DNA of 34,271 nt from Terriglobia bacterium (GCA_025358575.1 JANYJA010000161.1:1-34271), one strand, 5' to 3'; positions 8,947 through 16,565 are shown, counted from the first letter of the stretch. Notes: generated by a model from the sequence alone, not told the origin. Program-made: numbers and translations.

Positions 8947-9579
8947 TTAATCAAAAATGGTTGGCCACTCCGGGTGCGCCCGGTGCTCGAAGGCCATTCG
9001 GATCTGCTCCGGCAACGTCCGCGTCAAAGACAACGATGGAATTTCATTTTGAGCGAAAAATCCAACGGCGCTGGTCTCGTTGCTCGCCGCCGCCTCACCG
9101 CCGACGATTTCACACAGGAAAATCATCTTGAACGAAGCGAACGGAATCGGCGGGTGCGGATACCGGTCACGCTCCAATACGGCGAGCAGTTTGAAGGCCC
9201 GCGTCTCATATCCCGATTCCTCGCGAATCTCGCGCACCACCGACTGCGCTGCACTCTGTCCCAAGTCGGCCCAGCCGCCGGGCAGCGTCCACCCGCCGTC
9301 CTCGCGTTCCTGAACCAGCAGGATGCGATCGTCTTGAAAGACCGCGCCACGAACATCGACCTTCGGCGTGGCATAACCCTGGTCGCGAGAAAACATGGTG
9401 TGGAATGCAGCCGGATCGGCACCCCACTGAGCTGCCATCATCTCGGCTGCGATGGCGCGCACTTCACCAAAACGCTCGCGATCAAATTCGTTCAGAGCAT
9501 AATAAAGCCCTGTTTGCGAAATGGCCTGCAATCGCTGCGCCCAGCGCAGCGCGCGATCGGCATAGGTCGGCGGGTTCAT
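8947..9579 (-). CDS. Nudix hydrolase with N-terminal Nudix-associated domain
   Basis: A 210-residue cytoplasmic enzyme. Residues 1-65 match the helical domain found before some Nudix hydrolases acting on nucleoside diphosphates linked to another moiety; residues 73-200 are the Nudix fold. The Nudix box runs G102 to Y124 (GX5EX7REUXEEXGU) with R116, E117, E120 and E121 present, but the first glutamate is Gln108. GTG 9600 and ATG 9594 lie in frame upstream, but ATG 9579 has GGAG 9 nt before it and gives the N-terminus expected for the family. The gene is convergent with the membrane-protein gene: the two stop codons abut with no base between them. It is last in a run of minus-strand genes. The substrate is unknown. 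Confidence 0.88.
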   Translation of the reverse strand: MNPPTYADRALRWAQRLQAISQTGLYYALNEFDRERFGEVRAIAAEMMAAQWGADPAAFHTMFSRDQGYATPKVDVRGAVFQDDRILLVQEREDGGWTLPGGWADLGQSAAQSVVREIREESGYETRAFKLLAVLERDRYPHPPIPFASFKMIFLCEIVGGEAAASNETSAVGFFAQNEIPSLSLTRTLPEQIRMAFEHRAHPEWPTIFD

Positions 9580-9624
9580 GAGTTTAAGCTCCATGCTCAC
9601 ACTTTCTGAACCCGCGCGACGTGT

Positions 9625-10095
9625 CTACACCATCTGCCAAGCCGTCACAATTGGCATCTCGCCCGCAATCTCAGGCCAAACCCAGATCCGCGAAATGTCA
9701 ATGGTATCGAGGCCCGTGGGATCGCTCAGCGTCCACGCGTCGGACTGCCCATTGTTGTAGCTGGCATCGTAATTTGGCCAGAGCTCGACAAACGCAAAAT
9801 CGCCCTGGTCTCGCGGCACATTCATCCCGCTGGTCCCGATAGCGACCTTGCCCGCATTCCCAGGATTCACCTGAACGCGCACGCAACTCGCGAATTGCGA
9901 AACCGAAGCCAGTTGTTTAACTCCGTTCGGTGTGCCGGTCGTATCGAACGGACCTGCCAGTATGACGGACAGCACCCTCCCACGCGTTCCCGCCGGCGGC
10001 CCGTTAAACGGGGGGCTCTGAGCCGCGGCTCGCCCAGCCAGCGCAACCGCGCCTCCCGCGGCTACTACACTTTTCAACCACTCGCGCCGTTTCAT
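9625..10095 (-). CDS. Tat-exported small protein of unknown function
   Basis: A 156-residue protein with a twin-arginine-type signal: KRREWLK then a hydrophobic alanine-rich segment ending in AAAQ (residue 26), so it is probably folded before export. The mature part is beta-rich, with one remaining cysteine and a closing block IDISRIWVW...GEMPIVTAW. That block and the central 'FAFVELWP' region resemble the upstream gene at 10092-10427, so the two are paralogous domains. The start ATG overlaps the upstream stop (ATGA), giving tight translational coupling. I know no named family. The Tat signal is clear in type; the function is unknown. Confidence 0.75.
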   Translation of the reverse strand: MKRREWLKSVVAAGGAVALAGRAAAQSPPFNGPPAGTRGRVLSVILAGPFDTTGTPNGVKQLASVSQFASCVRVQVNPGNAGKVAIGTSGMNVPRDQGDFAFVELWPNYDASYNNGQSDAWTLSDPTGLDTIDISRIWVWPEIAGEMPIVTAWQMV

Positions 10096-10427
10096 ATCGT
10101 TTGGTACTCGAACGCTTCGACCATGGGGGTATCGCCCGAAACGGTCGCGTAGATGTAAATTTGGCTGAGGTCGATGGTGTTCTGCCCGCCCTCATCTTGC
10201 AATAAAAAGACATCTGCAATTCCGCCGTAAGGCACGGGATATAACACGGCGAAGGCGTTGCTCTCATCAGGCAGCAGACTGGGGCCGCCGATCAACACTT
10301 TAGACCACTGGCCGAGGCGCGGCTTGACGGCAACTTTATTGACGAGTTTCGATGCGGTCGCGAGCGGAACCGGAATACCTGAAACCAGATGAGCACCGGC
10401 TTCAGCGGATGGATTGAGCACAACCAT
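10092..10427 (-). CDS. Small paralogue of the downstream Tat-exported protein, no signal peptide
   Basis: A 111-residue protein without a signal sequence. The end (TIDLSQIYIYATVSGDTPMV) lines up with TIDISRIWVWPEIAGEMPIV of the downstream protein, and the middle (FAVLYPVPY, KVLIGG) also corresponds loosely, so the pair probably arose by duplication. The start is supported by AAAGGAA about 8 nt before ATG 10427. It overlaps the downstream gene by 4 nt. One paralogue appears cytoplasmic and the other exported, which is unusual for a duplicated pair unless this one leaves by another route. No cysteines. Function unknown. Confidence 0.68.
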   Translation of the reverse strand: MVVLNPSAEAGAHLVSGIPVPLATASKLVNKVAVKPRLGQWSKVLIGGPSLLPDESNAFAVLYPVPYGGIADVFLLQDEGGQNTIDLSQIYIYATVSGDTPMVEAFEYQTI

Positions 10428-10445
10428 GACAAGATTCCTTTCGAA

Positions 10446-10655
10446 CTAACGCAATTTGTGAGCGGCGCGAAGGTCCGCTGCTTTGCCGATATAGACCAAG
10501 CGGTCATCAGCGTCGAAGACCCCGTGCGTGGCACCGGGATGTTGGAGGGTGAAAAGCGCGAGCGAGGCAGGGTAGTTTCCCTTCGCGTGGGTCGCCTTGA
10601 CGTACTTCTGGTAATACGAATCCGTCAGTACCTTAACGGAAATGGGATGTTTCAC
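10446..10655 (-). CDS. Small protein with a UvrC-like 'YIGKA..LR' segment
   Basis: A 69-residue protein starting at GTG 10655, which has AAAGGGG just upstream; the open frame extends to 10700 but without a ribosome site. The last 20 residues (FDADDRLVYIGKAADLRAAH) resemble the opening of GIY-YIG domains such as UvrC, where an acidic turn is followed by YxGKAxxLR. The protein ends there, so the catalytic Arg, Glu and Asn that normally follow are absent and nuclease activity is very unlikely. It precedes the small paralogue pair by 18 bp and probably shares their transcript. It may be a truncated domain or an unrelated small fold; I cannot decide. Confidence 0.5.
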   Translation of the reverse strand: MKHPISVKVLTDSYYQKYVKATHAKGNYPASLALFTLQHPGATHGVFDADDRLVYIGKAADLRAAHKLR

Positions 10656-10739
10656 ATTAGCCCCTTTGGAGTAACTAACGTGGGGAAAGAGCGAAAACAT
10701 TCTCTGGCGGAATTGCTGGTGCCCGGCCGTAAATCGCGT

Positions 10740-11978
10740 TTACTGAATGGCGACGGTCACCGCATTCGAAGCCACGCCGCTGATGGTGACTACTACCGGA
10801 ACGGCGTCGCCCACAGGCGCGGCATCTGGAATTTTGGCATTTACCTGATAAAGCCCAACTGTGCCTGGCGTCAATCCGGCAAAGTTGACTACGGCGGGCA
10901 CCCCTCCAATGGTCACTGACGCAGGCAGCAGGGTCTCGGCTGGGGGATCGCTCGGAGCCGGCGCGCCGCTTGCCTGGGAACTTTTAAGGGGTCCCAGACC
11001 GGTGCCATAGATTTCCAAAAAGTCGCCGTGCCGCGCGGGATGGGCGCCGGGAATCGGGCCAGCGGGTGCGGCCACCGTCGCGGTCCCGGAAATTAAGATC
11101 GCCCCTTGGCCGGAGCCCTGCTGATTGGTCGCGAACAGCGTTGGTGCATAAGGCGTGAGGGTGACGGTTACCGGCTCACTCGAGAGCGTTCCGAGGGTGT
11201 GCGTCAATACGACGTGCGTGCTTCCCGCCAGCGCCCAGGGAACCTGGATATTCACCTGCCCGCGCGAAACGAAATATAGCGGCGCGAGCGACCCTCCCAT
11301 TTGCATGATGGCGCCCCCTAGCGTAGAAGGCAGTGCGCCCGCGCTGGCGCTAGCCACCACCGGAGCTAGATTCGTCCCATATACCGAGACGATGCTGCCT
11401 GGTGCCACCGCCGCATCCACAGGATAAGCCGCGCTCACAATGCCCGTCGGCGCCACGACAGGTGCCGGTCCAATGGTGAGGTTCGCGGCGTTTGAAAGGC
11501 CGCCCGCCAGCACAATCGCGCCGGTGGCGAGCGAGGCTTGCGTGTCGGTAAGAGGGGTCCAGGAAGCGCCCCCGTCGATGGTCTTCCATACACCACCTTC
11601 CGCCGCTCCTGCGTAGACCACGTCGGAATTGCGTGGATCCACGGCCACGGCTGTGATCCGCCCACTGAACGGATTTGAGCCTGTTCCAATCGGTTGCGGA
11701 CCAATGAGAGTCCATTGATCCGTCGCGGCGGAGACACCTCTTCGCGGGCTTTTCCCGGAATTTTGGGGGGCCTCATTGAGAAGCATGCGATCCAAGGCGC
11801 GCAAAGCCCGCACACGCGCTCCGCCAGGAATGCGAGTTCCTAGATAGGCGCGCTCTTTATGAAAAGCATCTTCCCTGGCGTAAGGATTGTCGCCTTCGTC
11901 CAAATCGGTCTGAGCGAGGCCGGTTGAGATACAGAGCATACCCAGGAGAGCAGGCAGGACGAGCCGGAGGAAACACAT
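10740..11978 (-). CDS. Secreted BNR-like / TIGR03437 domain protein
   Basis: A 412-residue exported protein. Residues 1-22 are a signal peptide (cleavage near GLAQ). Residues about 88-150 look like a single BNR/sortilin-type blade pair: WTLIGPQP, then DVVYAGAAEGGVWKTIDGGASW. From about 160 to the end it is the domain known as TIGR03437, with VAPGSIVSVYGTNLAP, GQVNIQVPW and a repeated subdomain ending VASNAVTVAI. BNR-type relatives carry many blades, whereas here one blade runs straight into the C-terminal domain, so the gene looks like a contracted or fused version. The start ATG 11978 has no good ribosome site. It is divergent from arsA with 54 bp between. Likely extracellular or cell-surface; ligand unknown. 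The C-terminal domain is strongly associated with Solibacter-type acidobacteria. Confidence 0.85.
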   Translation of the reverse strand: MCFLRLVLPALLGMLCISTGLAQTDLDEGDNPYAREDAFHKERAYLGTRIPGGARVRALRALDRMLLNEAPQNSGKSPRRGVSAATDQWTLIGPQPIGTGSNPFSGRITAVAVDPRNSDVVYAGAAEGGVWKTIDGGASWTPLTDTQASLATGAIVLAGGLSNAANLTIGPAPVVAPTGIVSAAYPVDAAVAPGSIVSVYGTNLAPVVASASAGALPSTLGGAIMQMGGSLAPLYFVSRGQVNIQVPWALAGSTHVVLTHTLGTLSSEPVTVTLTPYAPTLFATNQQGSGQGAILISGTATVAAPAGPIPGAHPARHGDFLEIYGTGLGPLKSSQASGAPAPSDPPAETLLPASVTIGGVPAVVNFAGLTPGTVGLYQVNAKIPDAAPVGDAVPVVVTISGVASNAVTVAIQ

Positions 11979-12021
11979 AGGGGAAACCGAACGCAGAGGT
12001 TAGTGTAGCGCGACCGCACGT

Positions 12022-12027
12022 TAGAAT
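12022..12027 (+). promoter_or_regulatory. Candidate -10 box (TAGAAT) 5 nt before arsA
   Basis: TAGAAT matches the -10 consensus at 5 of 6 positions and is followed by GGTTC and the ATG at 12033. No Shine-Dalgarno fits in this space, so the transcript may start at the start codon. No clear -35 box. Confidence 0.4.
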
Positions 12028-12032
12028 GGTTC

Positions 12033-13229
12033 ATGCGAATCCTTCTATTCAGCGGCAAGGGTGGTGTTGGCAAAACCAGCCTGGCGGCGGCAACGGGTTT
12101 GCAACTTTCCAAGCTGGGCTACAAGACGCTGGTGATGTCGGTCGACCCAGCCCACAGCCTCGCCGATTCGTTCGATCTTGAAACCAGTCTATTCAACGCC
12201 TCTACCGGGGACCCTTACCGCATTCACGACAATCTCTTCATCCACGAAGTGAATATTCAGCGCGAGATCAAACGCTACTGGAGCGAGATCTCGACGTATA
12301 TAATCTCCGTTCTGCGCACCACCGGCATCGGGGACGTTGAATCGGAAGAACTCGCCATTCTGCCGGGCATGGAAGAGCTCAGCGCCATGATGTACGTGAA
12401 TCAGTACCGTCGCGAGAAGTCGTACGACGTTATTGTTCTGGATTGCGCGCCAACAGCGGAATCGCTGCGCTTTGTCAGCATGCCGACCACGCTTGAGTGG
12501 TACATGAAACACATTTTCCCGTGGCAGCGCGGGTTGCTTAAAGCGGTGCGCCCGCTTGCCAATCGCGTGTCGCCGGTCCAATTGCCGAAGGACACTTACT
12601 TCGCCAATATTCAGAGCTTGTTCGAACGCGTGGAAGGCATCGGCGAGATTTTGCAGGACCCCATGACCACGAGTGTGCGGCTGGTGACAAACCCGGAAAA
12701 GATGGTGCTACGCGAAACGCAGCGAGCCTTCGTTTATTTCTCGCTGCATGGTTTGACCGTGGATGGAATTCTTGTGAATCGCGTTCTTCCGGCGGAAGTA
12801 ACGGACGTTTACTTTCAGGGGTGGCGGGCCTCGCAAGCCAGGATTATCGAGGAGATTGAAACTTACTTCGCGCCCGTGGCGGTGAAGCAGGTTCCGCTTT
12901 TCACACAAGAAGTGCTGGGCGTGGAACGGCTGGAGGCTTTGGCGGGCGTGCTTTACCAGGACCGGGAGGACCCGTCACTTGTCACCCGCACCGAAACGCC
13001 GTATAGTTTCGAAAAGGTCAACTCGCACTACGAAGTGCATTTGCGGCTGCCATTCGCGGTGAAGGGAGAAGTCGGTTTGTTCAAGAAGGGCGATGAATTA
13101 GTGGTGCAAATCGGGACACTGCGGCGTCACATTGGATTACCCACTTCGATGTCGAGTTTGTCGCCCACTAAGGCAACGCTGGCGAATCAGTTGTTAGTTG
13201 TTGAAATGAAGGAGAGCACAAATGGATGA
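12033..13229 (+). CDS. ArsA/Get3-family ATPase with C-terminal HSP20-like domain
   Basis: A 398-residue cytoplasmic ATPase. The deviant Walker A GKGGVGKT is at residues 8-15, switch I DPAHSL at 38-43 and switch II DCAPTAE starting at D137, all diagnostic of the ArsA/Get3 branch of SIMIBI NTPases. Residues about 325-390 form the small beta-sandwich known as the ArsA HSP20-like domain, found in bacterial single-copy members. The paired Cys of Get3's zinc site and the three-cysteine metalloid site of arsenical pumps are not evident, and no arsB, arsR or arsC gene is nearby. Arsenite extrusion is therefore unlikely; a chaperone or membrane-targeting role is more plausible but unproven. The gene overlaps the following 75-codon gene by 8 nt, so the two products are probably made together. 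Confidence 0.9.
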   Translation: MRILLFSGKGGVGKTSLAAATGLQLSKLGYKTLVMSVDPAHSLADSFDLETSLFNASTGDPYRIHDNLFIHEVNIQREIKRYWSEISTYIISVLRTTGIGDVESEELAILPGMEELSAMMYVNQYRREKSYDVIVLDCAPTAESLRFVSMPTTLEWYMKHIFPWQRGLLKAVRPLANRVSPVQLPKDTYFANIQSLFERVEGIGEILQDPMTTSVRLVTNPEKMVLRETQRAFVYFSLHGLTVDGILVNRVLPAEVTDVYFQGWRASQARIIEEIETYFAPVAVKQVPLFTQEVLGVERLEALAGVLYQDREDPSLVTRTETPYSFEKVNSHYEVHLRLPFAVKGEVGLFKKGDELVVQIGTLRRHIGLPTSMSSLSPTKATLANQLLVVEMKESTNG

Positions 13230-13449
13230 GAAGACGAACCAACCTCACGAGCAAGGCGGATGCTTCTGTATGGGCGTCGGTCCGCAGGTGACTTCAATGG
13301 CCGACAATCTTTGGTCGCGAGCTACCAATGACCATTTTCGCAACTCGCGGGTGGAATTTCTGAAGGGTCTGCGCAGTTTGCTGGACGATCGGATTGATAA
13401 AATGTCCCGGAGTGGACCGGCTAAGGGCACGCAAGTGCCGGTGGAATAA
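13222..13449 (+). CDS. 75-residue ArsA-linked protein of unknown function
   Basis: A small protein with a strong ribosome site (GAAGGAG) before ATG 13222, placed inside the end of the ArsA gene with 8 nt overlap, so it is very likely real and coupled. The N-terminus carries GGCFCMG (Cys14, Cys16). The rest is a single predicted amphipathic helix region (about 35-65) rich in Arg, Leu and Asp, with a pattern like FRNSRVEFLKGLRSLLDDRI. No signal or membrane segment. The Cys-x-Cys could bind metal or be redox-active. Coupling suggests a client, adaptor or cofactor of the ATPase. I do not know the family by name. Confidence 0.8.
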   Translation: MDEKTNQPHEQGGCFCMGVGPQVTSMADNLWSRATNDHFRNSRVEFLKGLRSLLDDRIDKMSRSGPAKGTQVPVE

Positions 13450-13563
13450 AATTTGGAGGCAAGCCAAGCGCGCCAAGCACGTTGCATACACGCCGGGGTC
13501 GGTGGCAGCGCCGGTCCTAATTCAAGAACGCAGCAGGTAACTTCTCGGAAGGACTGGGAGCGA

Positions 13564-14709
13564 ATGACAAATCTACTGAGTGGGGAAGAGCAAAAACAAA
13601 TTTTGAACCGCGGGTTTTCCCGCCGATCGCTGGGCAAATTCGCCAGCATTTTGACGGCTGGCGCCGCGCTGCCGTTCTATAACGAGTCGGCGATGGCGCA
13701 GCTTTCCATGGTGAAGGATATTCCCGCAGACGCAGTGAAAATCAACGCCAACGAGAACCCTTTGGGGCCGTGTCCCGAGGCCGCCGACGCCATCCATAGC
13801 ATTGTGCAGAAGGGCGGTCGCTACCTGTACGACGAGACCTTCAACTTTGCGGGTACGCTGGCTGGAATTGAAGGCGTGAAGCCGAATTACGTGATTCCGT
13901 ACGCCGGTTCAAGCGACCCGCTGCACCGCGCGGTGCTGGCTTACACTTCGCCGACAAAGAGCTTCGTGGTTGCCGATCCCGGTTATGAAGCTGGCGGTCG
14001 CGCGGCCGAATATGTCGGGGCCAAAGTAGTCAAGGTTCCGCTTACAAAATCATTCGCTCATGACGTCAGGGCAATGGCTGAGGCGGACCCAAACGCGGGC
14101 GTGATCTACGTCTGCAATCCCAATAACCCGACAGGCACGCTGACTTCGCGCGCGGATATCGAGTGGATTCTAGCTAACAAGCCGAAAGGCTCGGTCCTGC
14201 TTCTGGACGAAGCCTATCTGCACTTCTCCGATGCGACGCCTTGCAGCGATATGGTGGCCGCCGATAAGGAACTCATTATTCTGCGCACGTTCTCGAAGCT
14301 TTTTGGCATGGCCGGGCTTCGCGCCGGAGCTGCAATTGGCCGTCCCGATCTGCTCGCCAAAATGCAGATGTACTCGGCGGGAGCACTGCCCGTCACTGGA
14401 ATGGTGGGCGCGAAAGTGAGCTTGCAGCAGAAGAGCCTGGTCGCCAGCCGCAAAAAAGCCATGCGCGCTATTCGAGCCGACACGTTCGACTTTTTGGCCA
14501 AAAACAATATTGAATTTATCCCCTCGGACAGCAATTGCTTCATGCTGAATGCCAAGCGTTCAGCGCACGAGTTCATCGGTGCCATGGCTAAGGAGAAGGT
14601 GTATGTCGGACGGTCCTGGCCTTCGATGCCCACTTACAGCCGGATCACGGTCGGAACGGCCGACGAGATGGCCAAGTTCCAGGCCGCCGCAAAAAAAGTG
14701 CTGGCATAA
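13564..14709 (+). CDS. Tat-exported class I/II aminotransferase (histidinol-phosphate aminotransferase homologue)
   Basis: A 381-residue PLP fold-type I enzyme related to HisC. Visible: ANENPLGP (62-69) at the substrate site, NPNNPTG (185-191), DEAY (215-218, Asp contacts the PLP pyridine nitrogen) and PLP lysine K245 in TFSKLFGMAGLRAG. In front is a twin-arginine signal (SRRSLGKFA at 19-27, then a hydrophobic stretch to AMAQ near 45), which cytoplasmic HisC lacks. Export after cofactor loading is what Tat does, so an active periplasmic aminotransferase is plausible. Substrate unknown. The start ATG 13564 has GGGAG upstream. No other his genes are nearby. It ends before a hairpin terminator. 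Confidence 0.88.
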   Translation: MTNLLSGEEQKQILNRGFSRRSLGKFASILTAGAALPFYNESAMAQLSMVKDIPADAVKINANENPLGPCPEAADAIHSIVQKGGRYLYDETFNFAGTLAGIEGVKPNYVIPYAGSSDPLHRAVLAYTSPTKSFVVADPGYEAGGRAAEYVGAKVVKVPLTKSFAHDVRAMAEADPNAGVIYVCNPNNPTGTLTSRADIEWILANKPKGSVLLLDEAYLHFSDATPCSDMVAADKELIILRTFSKLFGMAGLRAGAAIGRPDLLAKMQMYSAGALPVTGMVGAKVSLQQKSLVASRKKAMRAIRADTFDFLAKNNIEFIPSDSNCFMLNAKRSAHEFIGAMAKEKVYVGRSWPSMPTYSRITVGTADEMAKFQAAAKKVLA

Positions 14710-14721
14710 AGTTAGTCCGGG

Positions 14722-14754
14722 GAGGCGAACGGCGAGATTGCCGCTCGCCTCTTT
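14722..14754 (+). terminator. Hairpin with short T tract after the aminotransferase gene
   Basis: GAGGCGA (14722-14728) pairs with TCGCCTC (14745-14751); inside, CGGC (14730-14733) pairs with GCCG around the loop GAGATT, separated by an A/C mismatch. TTT follows. It looks like a rho-independent terminator with a short tail. The next start codon lies only 9 nt after the stem. Confidence 0.6.
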
Positions 14755-14760
14755 CCCTAA

Positions 14761-16041
14761 ATGATCAAAAGACTCCGCCGGTACAACTGGACGTCGTTCA
14801 GCGGCGACTTATTCGGCGGTTTCATCGCGTCGCTAATCGCGTTTCCTTACGGGCTCGCCATGGCTTCGGCGATGGGGCTGCCGCCGATTCTCGGGATTTT
14901 TACGTCGATACTCACCGCGCCCATCACGGCTTTGCCGGGGCGAAATACGGTGATGATCGGAGGGGCGTCTTCGGTTACCATTCCGTTCATTGCGGTCGCC
15001 GTGCGCGCGCAGGGACTAGGCGGCGCGGCAAAGGTGTCGATTGTAGCCGCGATCCTGATGCTGATCTTTAGCACGCTACGGCTCGGGCGATACATTTCTT
15101 TGGTGCCCCACACCGTGATGGCTGGGTTTTCGTGCGGCATTGGCGGCATGATGGTCATTTCGCAACTGCGAACCATTTTCGGATTGCAGGCAACGCCGGG
15201 CGCCGGCGACATGTCGTTAATGGCGCAGCTATTCGATTGCCTCCGCAACCTGAATCACATCGGGTGGATGCCGACGATGACCGCGCTGGTGGTGATCGCG
15301 GTCGCGAGCTGGTGCGCCCATTACTCGCCCAAGATTCCGGCCCCTCTGATTGGAATATTGGCGGCAATTCTGGCAGCTGCGGCCTTTGGATGGAGTTCCA
15401 AAGAAGTCGGGTGGCTGCCCACCTCACTGCCGCCGTTTGCCGGCTTTGCGTGGACACCGTCGGACGTGTACACGGTGCTTCCAGCGGGCTTCGGACTGGC
15501 ATTCGTGACGTCCGTGAATTTGCTGATCACGTCACGCGTGGTGGAACACTTCCGCGGCCGCCATAAAGCGATGAAGAAGACGGATGCGGATCGGGAGCTG
15601 GGAGCTTACGGAATCGCGAATCTGGCGGCGGGTATGTTTGCCGCGCCGATGAGCGTGGGAATTCCCGCGCGCAGCCTGGCCAACGTTCAGTGCGGCGGAG
15701 TATCGCGTGTGTCGAACCTGATTCACGCGGGATTCCTTCTTTTGTTCGTGATGGAAGGGTCGAATCTGATTGCCCACATCCCACTCGCCGCGCTAGCGGG
15801 TGTCACGGCATGGATGGGCGTTCGGTTGATGGAGTGGAGCACCTGGAACAGATTGCCGATGATGCGCCGCTTAGATGCAAGCGCTTTTTTAGCGACCGCC
15901 TTGTCGACCCTATTCGTGAACGCGGTTTTCGCTGTTACGCTGGGCTGCTCATTCTACTTAGCGCAGTATATCTACCAGAATTATTTCTCAACCCGCAAGT
16001 TGTTGGTCACCGAGAAAACGCCCGGAACGCCATTAGCCTGA
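14761..16041 (+). CDS. SulP-family anion transporter lacking a STAS domain
   Basis: A 426-residue polytopic inner-membrane protein with about ten or more hydrophobic helices. The opening (DLFGGFIASLIAFPYGLAMA) followed by GLPPILGIFTSI is the signature region of SulP/SLC26 transporters, which move sulphate, bicarbonate or dicarboxylates. Most bacterial members add a C-terminal STAS domain; this one stops after the last helices. An in-frame TAA directly precedes the ATG, so the start is at or after 14761. No ribosome site is possible next to the terminator hairpin, so initiation is puzzling. The last 61 nt overlap the convergent BON gene. Substrate not predictable. Confidence 0.85.
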   Translation: MIKRLRRYNWTSFSGDLFGGFIASLIAFPYGLAMASAMGLPPILGIFTSILTAPITALPGRNTVMIGGASSVTIPFIAVAVRAQGLGGAAKVSIVAAILMLIFSTLRLGRYISLVPHTVMAGFSCGIGGMMVISQLRTIFGLQATPGAGDMSLMAQLFDCLRNLNHIGWMPTMTALVVIAVASWCAHYSPKIPAPLIGILAAILAAAAFGWSSKEVGWLPTSLPPFAGFAWTPSDVYTVLPAGFGLAFVTSVNLLITSRVVEHFRGRHKAMKKTDADRELGAYGIANLAAGMFAAPMSVGIPARSLANVQCGGVSRVSNLIHAGFLLLFVMEGSNLIAHIPLAALAGVTAWMGVRLMEWSTWNRLPMMRRLDASAFLATALSTLFVNAVFAVTLGCSFYLAQYIYQNYFSTRKLLVTEKTPGTPLA

Positions 16042-16565
16042 ATATTGGTGATGTTGCGGTCGCCTTCGTTTGCAACCACTCCCTCTAGCGTCACATGACC
16101 ATTAGCGACGATGATGTGGATGGAGGGCAGCGCCTGAAAACCATAGCGGGTTGAAAGCGCGGGGTAGCCATAAATGGAGCGATAAACGGCCCGACGAATT
16201 TGATCATCATTGGGTGACAGCGGTAGGACTTCGATGTTGTTGACGACGTTCGTAACGCCCTCTATACGCCTGATGACGTTCCCCGCGTCCGATTTCAGGG
16301 TGGGGCGGGTTACTTGGCCGAAAAGCGTCACCGTACTGCCGTCCACGCGGTACGCCAAGTTATCGAAAACGCCGTAATAGGGAAGCATCACCAACTCGTG
16401 GCGAACCTCGCGGACCAGCCGATTCTGGGCTCGATCTGGAGAATACCCGGCCGTGTCATCGTAATCCCGAACTTTGTGCTTGTCCGCAGCGGCAATAATC
16501 CCGCTCGATGCCAGGACCACCAATGCAGCCACTACAGCTTTCGAAACACGAGTCAACACGGACAT
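15981..16565 (-). CDS. Exported protein with two BON domains
   Basis: A 194-residue protein. A signal peptide (residues 1-27, ending SSGIIAAAD) is followed by two BON-type repeats at roughly 50-115 and 120-192, each with a hydrophobic/glycine core (VDGSTVTLFGQV and VANGHVTLEGVV) and a closing VTNVVNNI / FSVTNNLRV. BON domains occur in OsmY-like periplasmic proteins and bind membranes or phospholipid. ATG 16565 has GAGGTGA upstream; the longer ORF start at 16610 lacks one. Its 3' end overlaps the convergent SulP gene by 61 bp. It lies 63 bp after thiC on the same strand, but a functional link is not evident. Confidence 0.86.
   Translation of the reverse strand: MSVLTRVSKAVVAALVVLASSGIIAAADKHKVRDYDDTAGYSPDRAQNRLVREVRHELVMLPYYGVFDNLAYRVDGSTVTLFGQVTRPTLKSDAGNVIRRIEGVTNVVNNIEVLPLSPNDDQIRRAVYRSIYGYPALSTRYGFQALPSIHIIVANGHVTLEGVVANEGDRNITNIQANGVPGVFSVTNNLRVEK

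Noticed and set aside
12033-13229. Arsenite efflux ATPase
   Set aside because: The ArsA fold is clear, but the metalloid cysteines and ars neighbours are missing.
13453-13563. N-terminal extension of the aminotransferase frame
   Set aside because: It has no ribosome site and would bury the Tat signal; ATG 13564 is preceded by GGGAG.
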